Source of the DNA: Herbaspirillum sp. GW103
GTDB lineage: Bacteria; Pseudomonadota; Gammaproteobacteria; Burkholderiales; Burkholderiaceae_D
Assembly: GCF_000261365.1 (NCBI RefSeq)
Contig: NZ_AJVC01000003.1
Coordinates: forward strand, 1 to 64,000
Reading direction: 5' to 3'
Length of the DNA: 64,000 nucleotides
Part shown: positions 1-9,544 of the stretch, in pieces
How the letters are laid out: each line of letters begins with the position of its first letter
Numbering within the stretch: position 1 is the stretch's first letter
Translations under genes and position numbers: made by a program
The notes under the pieces: model-generated
What the model was told of the DNA's origin: nothing
The model's input: the letters and a program-made list of their open reading frames with translations, nothing else
Databases searched by the model: none

Positions 1-13
1 GTATCGTTTCGGA

Positions 14-622
14 CTATCGATGCACCGCATAGGCCGCCAGGAAGGTGTCGACCGCACGCGCCACCATGCGCTTCATGCGCGGCCGCGAGATGCTGGTTTC
101 CAGTCCCAGCATCATCGGCTTGACCGTCTCGCAATCGAGCAGGGCGCACAGCTGCTGGGTCGCCAGCATGGGGTCGGCCGGTCGCAGGCGACCGGCTGCC
201 ATCTGCTTCTTCAGGAAGGCGGCGATGCGCTCCATCCCCATCTTCGGTCCCTCTTCGTGGAAGCGGCGGCCGATGTCACTGCGGCCGGCTTCGGCCACGA
301 TCATGCGGTGCGTCTGCAAGGTGCTCTCCTGGCACAGGAAACTCACCGCCTTTTCGCCAAAGACCTGCAAGGTCTTCGCCAGATCGTCCACCTCCTGGTC
401 CAGTGCGGCCAGGGCAGGCTCCATCTGCTTCTTGGCCTCGCCGTGGGTCACCGCCACGAACAGCTCCTCCTTCGACTTGAAGTAGCCATACAGCGTGGCC
501 TTTGAGCCACCGATGCGGGCCGAGATCTCGGCCATGGACGCACCCTCGAAACCCATCTCCTTGAAGACGTCGGCCGCCACGGCCAGGATGGCCTCGCGCC
601 GGGCAGGGGTCTTGACTCTCAT
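14..622 (-). CDS. TetR-family repressor, divergent from RND efflux operon
   Basis: This 202-residue protein has an N-terminal TetR helix-turn-helix at about residues 8-55, with the typical ATLYGYFKSKEELF recognition helix. An AefR-like all-alpha ligand-binding half follows. I chose the ATG at 622 because a GGAGA ribosome site lies 8 nt upstream; a longer frame would need a TTG start with no ribosome site. The gene is transcribed away from the efflux operon at 767 and shares its control region, so a role as a local repressor that responds to a pump substrate is likely. That role is inferred from position and family; the ligand is unknown. The stop codon lies only 13 bases from the window edge. 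Confidence 0.85.
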   Translation of the reverse strand: MRVKTPARREAILAVAADVFKEMGFEGASMAEISARIGGSKATLYGYFKSKEELFVAVTHGEAKKQMEPALAALDQEVDDLAKTLQVFGEKAVSFLCQESTLQTHRMIVAEAGRSDIGRRFHEEGPKMGMERIAAFLKKQMAAGRLRPADPMLATQQLCALLDCETVKPMMLGLETSISRPRMKRMVARAVDTFLAAYAVHR

Positions 623-681
623 TGCTGGTCTCCGTGATTTCTTTACAAGTGTCTTTTTCGTACAGATGTGTTCAGTATTGC

Positions 682-721
682 TTGACCGGGAAAGAACTGT
701 CAATTAATAATACTGTACAGT
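682..721 (+). promoter_or_regulatory. Candidate promoter and TetR operator of the efflux operon
   Basis: A TTGACC box (682-687) is followed after 17 nt by TAATAA (705-710), a plausible sigma-70 promoter. The perfect palindrome ACTGTACAGT (712-721) lies right after the -10 box, and a wider ATAC-N11-GTAT repeat (710-728) surrounds it. That is where a TetR repressor would block transcription start. Which of the two TetR proteins binds is not shown. Confidence 0.45.
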
Positions 722-766
722 TCGGTATCGTTATAAAAATCTTCCTTCTTTTCCGGAGAGTCCTTC

Positions 767-1948
767 ATGCGCACCCCACCCCTACTACGGCCCGTCGCTG
801 CACTGGCCATCCTCAGTGTTCTCAGTGCCTGCGGCAAGCCGCCGGGCGGGCCGCCACCGGCAGCGGGCACGCCCGTGCTGGGGGTGATGACGGTGCATGC
901 GCAACCGGTGGAACTGCACACGGAACTGCCGGGGCGGACCTCGCCCTACCAGATCGCCGACGTACGGCCGCAGGTCAACGGCATCATCAAGACCCGCAGC
1001 TTCCGTGAGGGCAGTGACGTCAAGGCGGGCCAGGTGCTGTACCAGATCAATCCGGCCAGCTATCAGGCCGCCTATGACAGCAGCGTGGCGGCGCTGGCCA
1101 AGGCCGAGGCGAGCGTGAAGACGGCGCGCCTGAAGGCCAGCCGCTACAAGGAGCTGGTGGCCATCAGGGCGGTCAGCCAGCAGGATTACGATGACGCCGT
1201 CGCTTCGCTCGGCGAAGCCGAGGCCGATGTGGGTTCGGCCCGCGCCAACGTGCAGACCAGCCGCATCAATCTCGATTACGCCAGAGTCGACGCGCCCATC
1301 TCCGGGCGCATCGGCAAGTCCAGCGTGACCCCGGGTGCGCTGGTGACTGCCAACCAGACCACGGCGCTGACCACCATCCAGCAACTCGATCCGATCTACG
1401 TCGACGTCACCCAGTCCAGTACCACCTGGCTCAACCTGAAGGAAGCGCTGGCCAATGGCCAGCTGCAGAAGTCGGGCAATGGCGCCAAGGTCAGGCTGGT
1501 GCTGGAGAATGGCCGCACCTATGCGCAGGAGGGGACGTTGCAGTTCTCGGACGTGACGGTCAACCAGGACACGGGGGCCATCACCCTGCGCGCGGTGTTC
1601 CCCAATCCGAAGACCGATCTGCTGCCGGGCATGTATGTGCGCGCCGTACTGGAGGAGGGGGTGCGCCAGCAGGGCCTGCTGGTGCCGCAGCAGGCAGTCA
1701 GTCGCGATGGTGCCGGCAAGCCGGTGGCCTTCGTGGTCAATGCAGCGGGCGTGGTGGAACAGCGCGCCCTGGTGACCGATCGCGCCATCGGCAGCCAGTG
1801 GCTGGTCAGCAGCGGTCTCAAGGAGGGCGACCAGCTGGTGGTCGATGGCCTGCAGCGCGCCACCCCGGGGGCCAAGGTGAACGTGGTGCCGTGGTCGCCC
1901 AAGGCCACGGTGGCCACGGCCAGCGGCACCGGCACCCACACCAACTGA
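767..1948 (+). CDS. RND efflux periplasmic adaptor lipoprotein (MexA/AcrA/TtgA-like)
   Basis: This 393-residue HlyD-family adaptor links an inner-membrane RND pump to an outer-membrane channel. Residues 1-22 form a lipoprotein signal ending in the lipobox LSAC, with Cys22 lipidated. A lipoyl-like half motif ([10 protein letters not shown], about residue 68), a long alpha-helical hairpin rich in Ala, Lys and Glu, the second lipoyl half ([10 protein letters not shown]) and beta-barrel domains follow in the family order. GGAGAG lies 7-12 nt before the ATG. The pump gene starts 16 nt after the stop, so the two are co-transcribed. The class (HAE1 multidrug efflux) is clear; the orthologue name is not assigned because MexA, TtgA, BpeA and AcrA cannot be separated by eye. 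Confidence 0.93.
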   Translation: MRTPPLLRPVAALAILSVLSACGKPPGGPPPAAGTPVLGVMTVHAQPVELHTELPGRTSPYQIADVRPQVNGIIKTRSFREGSDVKAGQVLYQINPASYQAAYDSSVAALAKAEASVKTARLKASRYKELVAIRAVSQQDYDDAVASLGEAEADVGSARANVQTSRINLDYARVDAPISGRIGKSSVTPGALVTANQTTALTTIQQLDPIYVDVTQSSTTWLNLKEALANGQLQKSGNGAKVRLVLENGRTYAQEGTLQFSDVTVNQDTGAITLRAVFPNPKTDLLPGMYVRAVLEEGVRQQGLLVPQQAVSRDGAGKPVAFVVNAAGVVEQRALVTDRAIGSQWLVSSGLKEGDQLVVDGLQRATPGAKVNVVPWSPKATVATASGTGTHTN

Positions 1949-1964
1949 AAGGCGGGAACAGATC

Positions 1965-4900
1965 ATGGCTCGCTTCTTCATTGACCGCCCCATCTTCGCC
2001 TGGGTCCTCGCCATCATCGTCATGCTGGCCGGCGCCATTTCGGTGCTGACCCTGCCGATTGCGCAGTACCCGGCCATCGCGCCACCGGCCATCGCCATCA
2101 CTGCCAACTATCCGGGGGCGTCGGCCAAGACGCTGGAAGATACCGTGACCCAGATCATCGAGCAGAAGATGAAGGGGCTGGATCGTCTCAGCTACATGGC
2201 CTCCACCAGTGAATCGTCCGGCACGGTGACCATTACGCTGACCTTCGAGAACGGTACCAATCCGGATACGGCCCAGGTGCAGGTGCAGAACAAGCTCTCG
2301 CTGGCCACGCCCCTGCTGCCCTCGGAAGTCCAGCAGCAGGGCATCACGGTGACCAAGTCGGCCACCAACTTCCTCAACGTGCTGGCCTTTACCTCGGAAG
2401 ATGGCAGCATGAGCGGCTCGGACCTGTCGGACTACGTCGCGGCCAACATCCAGGATCCGATCAGTCGGGTCGAAGGGGTGGGCGATACCACGCTCTTCGG
2501 TTCGCAATATGCCATGCGCATCTGGCTCGATCCCGACAAGCTCAACAGCTACAGCCTGACGCCGCTGGACGTGAAGAACGCCATCCAGGCGCAGAACGTA
2601 CAGGTGTCTTCCGGTCAGCTGGGCGGCTTGCCGGCCGCCGAGAACCAGCAGATCAACGCCACCATCACGGCCCAGACCCGCCTGCGCACGGCCGAGCAGT
2701 TCCGCAACATCGTGCTGCGCACGCTCACCGGCGGGGCCCAGGTCAAGCTGGCCGACGTGGCCCGCATCGAACTGGGCAGCGAAAGCTACACCTCGGTGGG
2801 TCGCTACAACGGCAAGCCCGCCGCCGGCCTGGCCATCAAACTGGCCACCGGCGCCAATGCGCTCGATACCGTCAAGGCCATCGATGCGCGCGTGGCCCAG
2901 CTGGAGAAATTCTTCCCCGCCGGGATGAAAGTGCAGAAGCCGTATGACACCACGCCCTTCGTGCGCATCTCCATCGAGGAAGTGGTGCGCACCCTGATCG
3001 AGGCGGTGGTGCTGGTGTTCCTGGTGATGTACCTGTTCCTGCAGAATTTCCGCGCCACGCTGATCCCGACCATCGCCGTGCCGGTGGTGTTGCTGGGAAC
3101 CTTCGGCGTGCTGGCCGTGTTCGGCTTCACCATCAATACCCTGACCATGTTTGCCATGGTGCTGGCCATCGGCCTGCTGGTGGACGATGCCATCGTGGTG
3201 GTGGAAAACGTCGAGCGCGTGATGTCCGAGGAGGGCTTGCCGCCCAGGGAGGCCACCCGCAAGTCCATGGGCCAGATCAGTGGTGCCCTGGTCGGGGTGG
3301 CGCTGGTGCTGGCGGCGGTGTTCGTGCCGATGGCCTTCTTCAGCGGTTCCACCGGGGTGATCTATCGCCAGTTCTCCATCACCATCGTCTCGGCCATGAC
3401 GCTGTCGGTACTGGTGGCGCTGGTGTTGACGCCGGCCCTGTGCGCCACGCTGCTCAAGCCTGCGGCCAAGGGGCATGCGCTGGCGAGCACCGGTTTCTTC
3501 GGCTGGTTCAACCGACAGTTCGATCGCGGCAACCTGCGCTATCAGGGCATCGTGCGCCACATGCTGGGTCGTGGCTGGCGCTACATGGCGGCCTATGCGG
3601 TGCTGCTGGCACTGGTGGTGACCGGCTTCATGAAGTTGCCGGTGGGCTTCCTCCCGGATGAAGACCAGGGCACGCTGTTTGCGATCCTGCAGTTGCCCTC
3701 CGGCGCGACCAAGGCGCGTACCGACGAAGTGATCCGGCAGGTCGAGCATCATTTCCTGGTAGACCAGAAGGATGCGGTATCGGGCATCTTTGCCGTCTCC
3801 GGATTCAGCTTCGCCGGTAGCGGACAGAACATGGGCTTTGCCTTCATCAAGCTCAAGCCCTGGGATGAGCGCAAGGGCCCGGGGCTCTCGGTGACCGACG
3901 TGGCAGCCAAGGCCGGTGCCGCCTTCGCCCGCATCCGCGATGCCCGCGTGTTTGCCTTCGCCCCGCCGGCGGTGTCCGAGCTGGGCAATGCCACCGGTTT
4001 CGACCTGATGTTGAAGGATGAAGCCAACCTCGGCCATGCTGCCCTGATGCAGGCCCGCAACCAGTTGCTCGGCATCCTGTCGCAGGACAAGCGTCTGGTG
4101 GCGGTGCGCCCCAACGGGCTGGAAGATACGCCGGAATTCCGCCTCCATGTCGACACCGACAAGGCCGGTGCGTTGGGGGTGTCCATGTCCGACATCAATG
4201 ACACCATCGCCACCGCCTGGGGCAGCAGCTACGTCAATGACTTCATCGACAAGGGCCGCGTGAAGAAGGTGATGCTGCAGGCCGATGCGCAATACCGCAT
4301 GCTGCCTTCGGACCTGGACCGCTGGTATGTGCGCAACAGCGCCGGCACCATGGTTCCGTTCAGTGCCTTCTCCACGGCCAGCTGGGCCTCCGGCTCGCCG
4401 CGCCTGGAACGCTACAACGGCGTGCCGTCCATGGAGATCCTCGGCATGGCCCTGCCGGGCGCGGCCTCCAGCGGTCAGGCCATGGCCATCGTGGAAGCGG
4501 CCCTGGCCAAGATGCCGCCCGGCATCGGCTATGAATGGACCGGACTGTCCTTGCAGGAAAAGGCTTCCAGCGGCAAGACCGGCATCCTCTACTCGATCTC
4601 GATCCTGATCGTGTTCCTGGCGCTGGCGGCGCTCTACGAGAGCTGGGCGGTGCCGTTCTCGGTGATCATGGTGGTGCCGCTGGGCGTGTTCGGCGCATTG
4701 CTGGGTGCGATCCTGACCTGGAAGATGAATGACGTCTATTTCCAGGTAGGTCTCCTGACCACCATCGGCCTGGCCTGCAAGAACGCCATCCTGATCGTGG
4801 AGTTCGCCAAGGATCTCTACGAGCACGGCAAGAGCCTGGTGGAAGCCACCATGGAAGCGGTGCGCATGCGTCTGCGTCCTATCCTCATGACCTCGCTGGC

Positions 4901-5114
4901 CTTCATCCTCGGCGTGCTGCCGCTGGTACTGGGCAGTGGTGCCGGCGCCGGTGCCCAGCATGCGCTGGGGACGGCGGTGATCGGCGGCATGCTCTCGGGC
5001 ACGGTGCTGGCGATCTTCTTCGTGCCGCTGTTCTTCGTGATCATCATGAAGCTGTTCGCCCGCAAGCCGACTTCCGCGCCGCAAGGCCAACCCGCGATTT
5101 CTCCGGAGCACTGA
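1965..5114 (+). CDS. RND multidrug efflux pump, HAE1 family (AcrB/MexB/TtgB-like)
   Basis: This 1049-residue inner-membrane proton antiporter has the same length as AcrB (1049) and starts with the conserved [14 protein letters not shown] helix. The proton-relay Asp pair falls at residues 407 and 408 in [14 protein letters not shown], the AcrB numbering. The relay Lys is at about residue 939 in [15 protein letters not shown]. Two repeats of six helices and two large periplasmic loops are present, as expected for the drug-binding porter domain. The gene is the middle one of a three-gene adaptor-pump-channel operon and the next gene starts 1 nt after its stop. Substrates are likely hydrophobic drugs, solvents or plant phenolics; this is inferred from the family. 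Confidence 0.96.
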   Translation: MARFFIDRPIFAWVLAIIVMLAGAISVLTLPIAQYPAIAPPAIAITANYPGASAKTLEDTVTQIIEQKMKGLDRLSYMASTSESSGTVTITLTFENGTNPDTAQVQVQNKLSLATPLLPSEVQQQGITVTKSATNFLNVLAFTSEDGSMSGSDLSDYVAANIQDPISRVEGVGDTTLFGSQYAMRIWLDPDKLNSYSLTPLDVKNAIQAQNVQVSSGQLGGLPAAENQQINATITAQTRLRTAEQFRNIVLRTLTGGAQVKLADVARIELGSESYTSVGRYNGKPAAGLAIKLATGANALDTVKAIDARVAQLEKFFPAGMKVQKPYDTTPFVRISIEEVVRTLIEAVVLVFLVMYLFLQNFRATLIPTIAVPVVLLGTFGVLAVFGFTINTLTMFAMVLAIGLLVDDAIVVVENVERVMSEEGLPPREATRKSMGQISGALVGVALVLAAVFVPMAFFSGSTGVIYRQFSITIVSAMTLSVLVALVLTPALCATLLKPAAKGHALASTGFFGWFNRQFDRGNLRYQGIVRHMLGRGWRYMAAYAVLLALVVTGFMKLPVGFLPDEDQGTLFAILQLPSGATKARTDEVIRQVEHHFLVDQKDAVSGIFAVSGFSFAGSGQNMGFAFIKLKPWDERKGPGLSVTDVAAKAGAAFARIRDARVFAFAPPAVSELGNATGFDLMLKDEANLGHAALMQARNQLLGILSQDKRLVAVRPNGLEDTPEFRLHVDTDKAGALGVSMSDINDTIATAWGSSYVNDFIDKGRVKKVMLQADAQYRMLPSDLDRWYVRNSAGTMVPFSAFSTASWASGSPRLERYNGVPSMEILGMALPGAASSGQAMAIVEAALAKMPPGIGYEWTGLSLQEKASSGKTGILYSISILIVFLALAALYESWAVPFSVIMVVPLGVFGALLGAILTWKMNDVYFQVGLLTTIGLACKNAILIVEFAKDLYEHGKSLVEATMEAVRMRLRPILMTSLAFILGVLPLVLGSGAGAGAQHALGTAVIGGMLSGTVLAIFFVPLFFVIIMKLFARKPTSAPQGQPAISPEH

Positions 5115-5115
5115 C

Positions 5116-6618
5116 ATGAATTCCTTTCCGACCACCCGCGCCGCGCAACGCCCCCGTCTCCTGATGACGCCGCTGTTGCTGGCCACGCTGCTGGGCGGCT
5201 GCACCCTGATACCGGACTACCAGCGTCCCGCCGCGCCCGTCGCCAGCCGCTTTGCGGGCGACCACAGTGCAGCGCCCGCCAGCACCACGCCGGCGACGGC
5301 CGTTTCTGATATCGGCTGGCGTGATGTTTTCACCGATCCGACATTGCAGGAAGTGATAAGTCTGAGTCTGGCCAACAATCGTGACCTGCGCGTGGCCGTG
5401 CTCAACATCGAAAAGGCGCGCGCCCAGTATGGCGTGGAGCGTGCCGCACTGTTCCCGACCATCAACGCCGCCACCAGCGAATCGGCCAGCCGCACGCCGG
5501 CCGACCTGTCGACCACCGGCCGCGCGCTGACCTCACGCAGCTATACCGCCACGCTGGGCTTTAGCGCCTATGAACTGGACCTGTTCGGACGCGTGCGCAG
5601 CCTCAAGGAACAGGCGCTGCAATCCTTCCTCTCCACCGCCGAAGCCAGGCGCAGTACCCAGATCAGCCTGATCGCCGAAGTGGCCACGGCCTGGCTGACC
5701 CTGGCCTCCGACCAGGATCGCCTGCGCCTGGCCAGGGACACGCTGGCCAGCCAGAGCAGCAGTTATGCGCTCACGCAGCGCAGCTTCGAGCTGGGCTCGG
5801 CCTCGGCACTGACCTTGCGCCAGGCGCAGACCAGCGTGGAAAGTGCCCGCGTGGATGTGGAGAGCTACACCGCCCAGGTCGATCAGGACCGCAATGCCCT
5901 GGTGCTGCTGGTGGGCAAGGACCTGCCGGACCGATTGTTGCCGCACGGCCTGCCGGATACCGCCCTGGCCGCCGCCAGTCCGCTGGCGAGCATTCCGCCC
6001 GGGCTGCCCTCGGAACTGCTGCAGCGCCGCGCCGACATCGTCGAGGCCGAGCGCTCCCTGCGCGCGGCCAACGCCAATATCGGCGCGGCGCGTGCGGCCT
6101 TCTATCCCAGCATCAGCCTGACCGCCGATGCGGGAACGGCCAGCGCGCGGCTGGCCGGCTTGTTCAAGGGCGGGTCGGGTTCGTGGAGTTTCGTGCCGCA
6201 GATTTCCTTGCCGATCTTCGATGGCGGTGCCAATCAGGCCAATCTGGATATCGCCACCATCAGCCGCGACATCAGCGTGGCCCAGTACGAGAAAGCCATC
6301 CAGACCGCCTTCCAGGAAGTCTCGGACGCGCTGGCCCAGCGCAATACCCTGGGCCGCCAGCTCAAGGCCCAGGAGGATCTGGTGGAAGCCAGCGACGCCT
6401 CGTATCACCTCTCGCAGGCACGCTTGAACAGTGGTGTGGATAGCTACCTGGACGTGCTCGATTCGCAGCGCACGTTGTATTCGGCACAGAAGACCCTGAT
6501 CGGTACGCGTCTGTCGCGCTGGACCAACCTGGTGACTTTCTACAAGGCGCTGGGCGGCGGCTGGGTGGAGCGCACCGGCACCCCCGTGGCGAGCGATCCG
6601 GCCACCGCCGCGCCATGA
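5116..6618 (+). CDS. Outer-membrane efflux lipoprotein, NodT/OprM family
   Basis: This 500-residue TolC-superfamily channel completes the tripartite pump. The signal peptide ends in the lipobox LLGGC with Cys29 as the lipidated residue, followed by the typical TLIPDYQRP start of mature OprM-like proteins. Two outer-membrane efflux repeats are visible, including [16 protein letters not shown] near residue 155 and the matching [16 protein letters not shown] near residue 365. The ATG comes 1 nt after the pump stop. The downstream TetR gene overlaps its last codons by 4 nt (ATGA), so channel and regulator are translationally coupled. Confidence 0.94.
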   Translation: MNSFPTTRAAQRPRLLMTPLLLATLLGGCTLIPDYQRPAAPVASRFAGDHSAAPASTTPATAVSDIGWRDVFTDPTLQEVISLSLANNRDLRVAVLNIEKARAQYGVERAALFPTINAATSESASRTPADLSTTGRALTSRSYTATLGFSAYELDLFGRVRSLKEQALQSFLSTAEARRSTQISLIAEVATAWLTLASDQDRLRLARDTLASQSSSYALTQRSFELGSASALTLRQAQTSVESARVDVESYTAQVDQDRNALVLLVGKDLPDRLLPHGLPDTALAAASPLASIPPGLPSELLQRRADIVEAERSLRAANANIGAARAAFYPSISLTADAGTASARLAGLFKGGSGSWSFVPQISLPIFDGGANQANLDIATISRDISVAQYEKAIQTAFQEVSDALAQRNTLGRQLKAQEDLVEASDASYHLSQARLNSGVDSYLDVLDSQRTLYSAQKTLIGTRLSRWTNLVTFYKALGGGWVERTGTPVASDPATAAP

Positions 6619-7232
6619 GCCCGCGCGCCGACAAGACCCGCGCCATCCTGCTCGACGCGGCACTGGCTGCCTTTGCCCGGCGCGGGGTGCGCGCCACCAC
6701 GCTGGAACACGTGGCCGCCAGCGCCGCCTTTACGCGCGGGGCCGTGTACTGGCACTTTCCGGACAAGGTGGCGCTGGTCAAGGCGGTCTTCGATGAGCTG
6801 GTCTGGCCGTTCGATATCGGTCCGGAACTGGCGGTCTATCGCCAGAGCGAGCAGCCGCTGATGTTGTTGCGCGAAGTACTGTGGTTCAAGCTGCTCGATT
6901 TCCTGCGCAATGTGCGCCAGCGTCGGCGCATGGAGGTGGTGCTGCGCTATCGCGGCACGCCCGAGCTGCCCGAGGAACTGGGCGAGCGCATCGAGTCACT
7001 GAGCCTGCGCGCCTTGCAGCATCTCACCGCCGTCCTCAATATCGCCTATGAGCGTGGCCAGTTGCGGCGCGGGCTGACCCCCATCGACGTGGCACGTTGC
7101 CTGGTGGCGGCCTGCATGGGCGTCATCGCCGAGCACATGGAAGATCCGCAGGCGCGCCTGGAACATTCCTTTCACCTGGCGCCGCTGCTGGTCCTGCAAG
7201 GTGCCGGCGCGCTGCTGGAGGAAGACGCCTAA
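6615..7232 (+). CDS. TetR-family regulator (AcrR/TtgR-like) at the end of the efflux operon
   Basis: This 205-residue protein has a TetR helix-turn-helix at residues 7-55 ([23 protein letters not shown]) and a TetR_C-type ligand domain. The helix sequence TRGAVYWHF is typical of AcrR, MexR2, TtgR and SmeT repressors of RND pumps. It overlaps the channel gene by 4 nt, so it is made with the pump, which suggests autoregulation. The operon thus has two TetR regulators, one co-transcribed and one divergent. The tail overlaps the convergent LysR gene by 4 nt (7229-7232). Confidence 0.9.
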   Translation: MSPRADKTRAILLDAALAAFARRGVRATTLEHVAASAAFTRGAVYWHFPDKVALVKAVFDELVWPFDIGPELAVYRQSEQPLMLLREVLWFKLLDFLRNVRQRRRMEVVLRYRGTPELPEELGERIESLSLRALQHLTAVLNIAYERGQLRRGLTPIDVARCLVAACMGVIAEHMEDPQARLEHSFHLAPLLVLQGAGALLEEDA

Positions 7233-8149
7233 TGCCGTGCGCTGGCGCGCGCAATCAGGGTGTTGAGGAAGGCGCGGGCGGCATCGGGCAGGGTGCGTCC
7301 GGCCAGGGACTGGATTTCCAGCTGCAGGGTATTCATGTCCTTGTCGCGGATGGGCAGGGCCGCCAGCTGCCCTTCACGTACCAGCCTGCGGATCGGCAGC
7401 GCGGCCGAGAAACCGATGCCCTGGCCGGCCATCACGAAGCACAGCAGGGCGCTGATGGAGTCGGCCGCCAGCGTCGGTTCCAGCAGGACGTTACGGCGGC
7501 TGCAGCAGGCGTCGATCAGGCGTCGCATGGTGATGTTCTTCTGCGGCATGGCCAGCGGGTAGGGCGCCAGCTCCGACAGGCTGACCTGCCTGCGATGGGC
7601 CAGGGCATGGTCCGGTCGCATCACTGCCATGATGGGGGCGCGCTGGGCGAACTCCACCTTGATGTCCGGATCCGGTGCCATCGTGAAGGTCAGGCCCAGG
7701 TCCACTGCTCCTTCGCGGATCTGCTGCGCCACATGGACTGCGTTGCCCACCGACAGCTGGAAACGGATGCCCTTGTGCTGAGCGCAGAACTGTTCGATGG
7801 CCACCGGGACGAATTCCAGCGCGAAGCCTTCGGTGGTGGCCAGTTTCACTTCCCCGCGCCGCAAGCCTTTCAGGGCGGCCAGTTCATTGCCGATGCGCTC
7901 GGCTTCCAGTTGCTGGCGCAGCGCATGCGCGGCCAGCAATTCTCCTGCGGCATTGGGCCGCATGCCGCGCGAGACGCGCTCGAACAGCGGGGTGTCGAGC
8001 TCGGCTTCGAGGCGGGCAATCTGGCGGCTGATGGCCGAGGAGGCTACGTTGAGGGTATGGGCCGCTTCGGTAATGGAGCCGCGCCGCACGACTTCAAGGA
8101 AGTAGCGTACGGCGGTCTCCTGCAAGATGCGGGTAGGGATATGGGACAT
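7229..8149 (-). CDS. LysR-family transcriptional regulator
   Basis: This 306-residue LysR regulator has its winged helix-turn-helix at about residues 12-70 (AVRYFLEVVRRGSITEAAHTLNVASSAISRQIARLE) and a periplasmic-binding-protein-like effector domain after it. The ATG at 8149 puts the HTH at the usual distance from the N terminus; an upstream TTG would add 22 residues of no LysR character. It is divergent from the MFS transporter at 8290, so it probably controls the transporter, amidase, ridA and dauA genes. The effector is unknown; an amide or amino-acid derivative would fit the neighbours. Confidence 0.9.
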   Translation of the reverse strand: MSHIPTRILQETAVRYFLEVVRRGSITEAAHTLNVASSAISRQIARLEAELDTPLFERVSRGMRPNAAGELLAAHALRQQLEAERIGNELAALKGLRRGEVKLATTEGFALEFVPVAIEQFCAQHKGIRFQLSVGNAVHVAQQIREGAVDLGLTFTMAPDPDIKVEFAQRAPIMAVMRPDHALAHRRQVSLSELAPYPLAMPQKNITMRRLIDACCSRRNVLLEPTLAADSISALLCFVMAGQGIGFSAALPIRRLVREGQLAALPIRDKDMNTLQLEIQSLAGRTLPDAARAFLNTLIARASARH

Positions 8150-8169
8150 GCAGCGATTGTAGGAACGGT

Positions 8170-8184
8170 TTGCCGATTCGGCAA
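8170..8184. promoter_or_regulatory. LysR-type binding palindrome
   Basis: TTGCCGATTCGGCAA is a perfect 7-1-7 palindrome with the T-N11-A core of LysR boxes. It lies 21 bases upstream of the lysR start and 105 bases upstream of the divergent transporter gene, a normal position for the recognition site. Binding is inferred. Confidence 0.5.
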
Positions 8185-8289
8185 TCACTAATTCGAAAAC
8201 TTGTACTTGTGGCAAACCATGCGCGGGCTTAGGATTGGCTCACCGATCGGCGGCAAGCTTGCCCGCCATCGCGTTGCGAGGGAGGCTTC

Positions 8290-9525
8290 ATGGATGCTGC
8301 AAGGGCTGCAATGACGAAGGCGCAGGGCGAGGGACGTTACCGATACCTGGTGCTGGTGTTGCTTTATCTGGGTTGGTGCGTGTCCTATATCGACCGCGCC
8401 GCCATCACTTTCGCGGCGACCCAGATCGCCGGTGAATTCCAGCTCAAGCCCTCGGAGCTGGGCATCCTGCTCTCCAGTTTCTTCCTCGGTTATTCGTTGC
8501 TGCAACTGCCCGGCGGCTGGCTGGCCGATCGTTACGGTTCGCGGCCCGTGATCGTCGTTTCCATCCTGTTGTGGTCGGTTTTCACCGGTATCACCGGTAT
8601 GGCCTGGTCGATCACCAGCCTGGTGGTGATCCGCTTCATCTTCGGCCTGGGCGAGGGCGCGTTTCCGGCGGCCAGCGTCAAGGGCGTGGCCGAACATTTC
8701 AGCCGGGCCGAACGGCCCAAGATGTCTTCGCTGCTGATATCGTCCAACTACATCGGCAGCATGCTGGCACCGCTGCTGATTGCCCCGCTGATCCTGCATT
8801 TCGGCTGGCGTCCGGTGTTCCATACCATCGGCATCGTCGGGCTGGTGTTCGCGCTGGTGTACTGGTTCTGCGTGCGGCCGGTGCTGCCCGGCAAGGATGG
8901 TCCCAAGGCCATCAACAAGGAGGCTTTTGCGGCCCTGCTCAAGATGCCGCTGATGTGGAAGATCGTGGGTGTGTGGTTTGGCCTGTCCATCATCAACAAG
9001 GGGCTCGACAGCTGGATGCCGACCTATCTGATGACCGTACGCGGGCTGAACCTGAAGGCGGTGGGTTTGTTGCTGCCGCTGCCCTATGTCATGGCCGGGC
9101 TGTCCACCGCCATTGGCGGCTGGGTCATGGTGCGCTTCTTCGATGGTCGCGAAAAGCTGCTGCTGATCGGCTCCTCCCTGCTCACGGCCATCTTCGTCTA
9201 CTGCATGTACACTGCCCGCAGCGTGGAAGGTGTCATTGCCTGGCAATGCCTGGCGTATTTCTTCAAGTCCTTCGTACTGGCCACCTGCATCGCGCTGCCG
9301 ACCAAGCTGCTGCAGGCCCAACTGGTCGGTAGCGGCGTGGGCATGGTCAACCTGGGCGGACAACTGGCGGGCTTCATTTCGCCGCTGGTGATCGGCTTCC
9401 TGGTCAGCGCCTTTGCCAACTACGATTACGCCTTCAGCTTCCTGATCGGCGCGGCCCTGTTCTCGGTGCTGGTCAGCCTGTTCATCCGCACCAGCAAGAG
9501 CACCGAGCAGATACCGCTGGCCTGA
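8290..9525 (+). CDS. MFS transporter, anion:cation symporter (ACS)-like
   Basis: This 411-residue major facilitator protein has about 12 hydrophobic segments. The N-terminal sequence YLGWCVSYIDRAAITFA and the loop GGWLADRYGSRPVI after helix 2 match the ACS branch, which carries organic anions such as hexuronates, phthalate or tartrate. GGGAGG lies just before the ATG at 8290. The amidase gene follows after 19 nt. With the amidase, RidA and D-amino-acid dehydrogenase genes downstream, the substrate could be an amide or an acylated or D-amino acid; this is inference from context. Confidence 0.88.
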   Translation: MDAARAAMTKAQGEGRYRYLVLVLLYLGWCVSYIDRAAITFAATQIAGEFQLKPSELGILLSSFFLGYSLLQLPGGWLADRYGSRPVIVVSILLWSVFTGITGMAWSITSLVVIRFIFGLGEGAFPAASVKGVAEHFSRAERPKMSSLLISSNYIGSMLAPLLIAPLILHFGWRPVFHTIGIVGLVFALVYWFCVRPVLPGKDGPKAINKEAFAALLKMPLMWKIVGVWFGLSIINKGLDSWMPTYLMTVRGLNLKAVGLLLPLPYVMAGLSTAIGGWVMVRFFDGREKLLLIGSSLLTAIFVYCMYTARSVEGVIAWQCLAYFFKSFVLATCIALPTKLLQAQLVGSGVGMVNLGGQLAGFISPLVIGFLVSAFANYDYAFSFLIGAALFSVLVSLFIRTSKSTEQIPLA

Positions 9526-9544
9526 TCCCACTTCAAGGAAATTC

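Noticed and set aside
1818-5204. A very long open frame (about 1128 codons) antisense to the RND pump gene
   Set aside because: High GC keeps antisense frames open. The translation is rich in His, Gln, Arg and Gly with no domain, and the plus-strand gene is certain.
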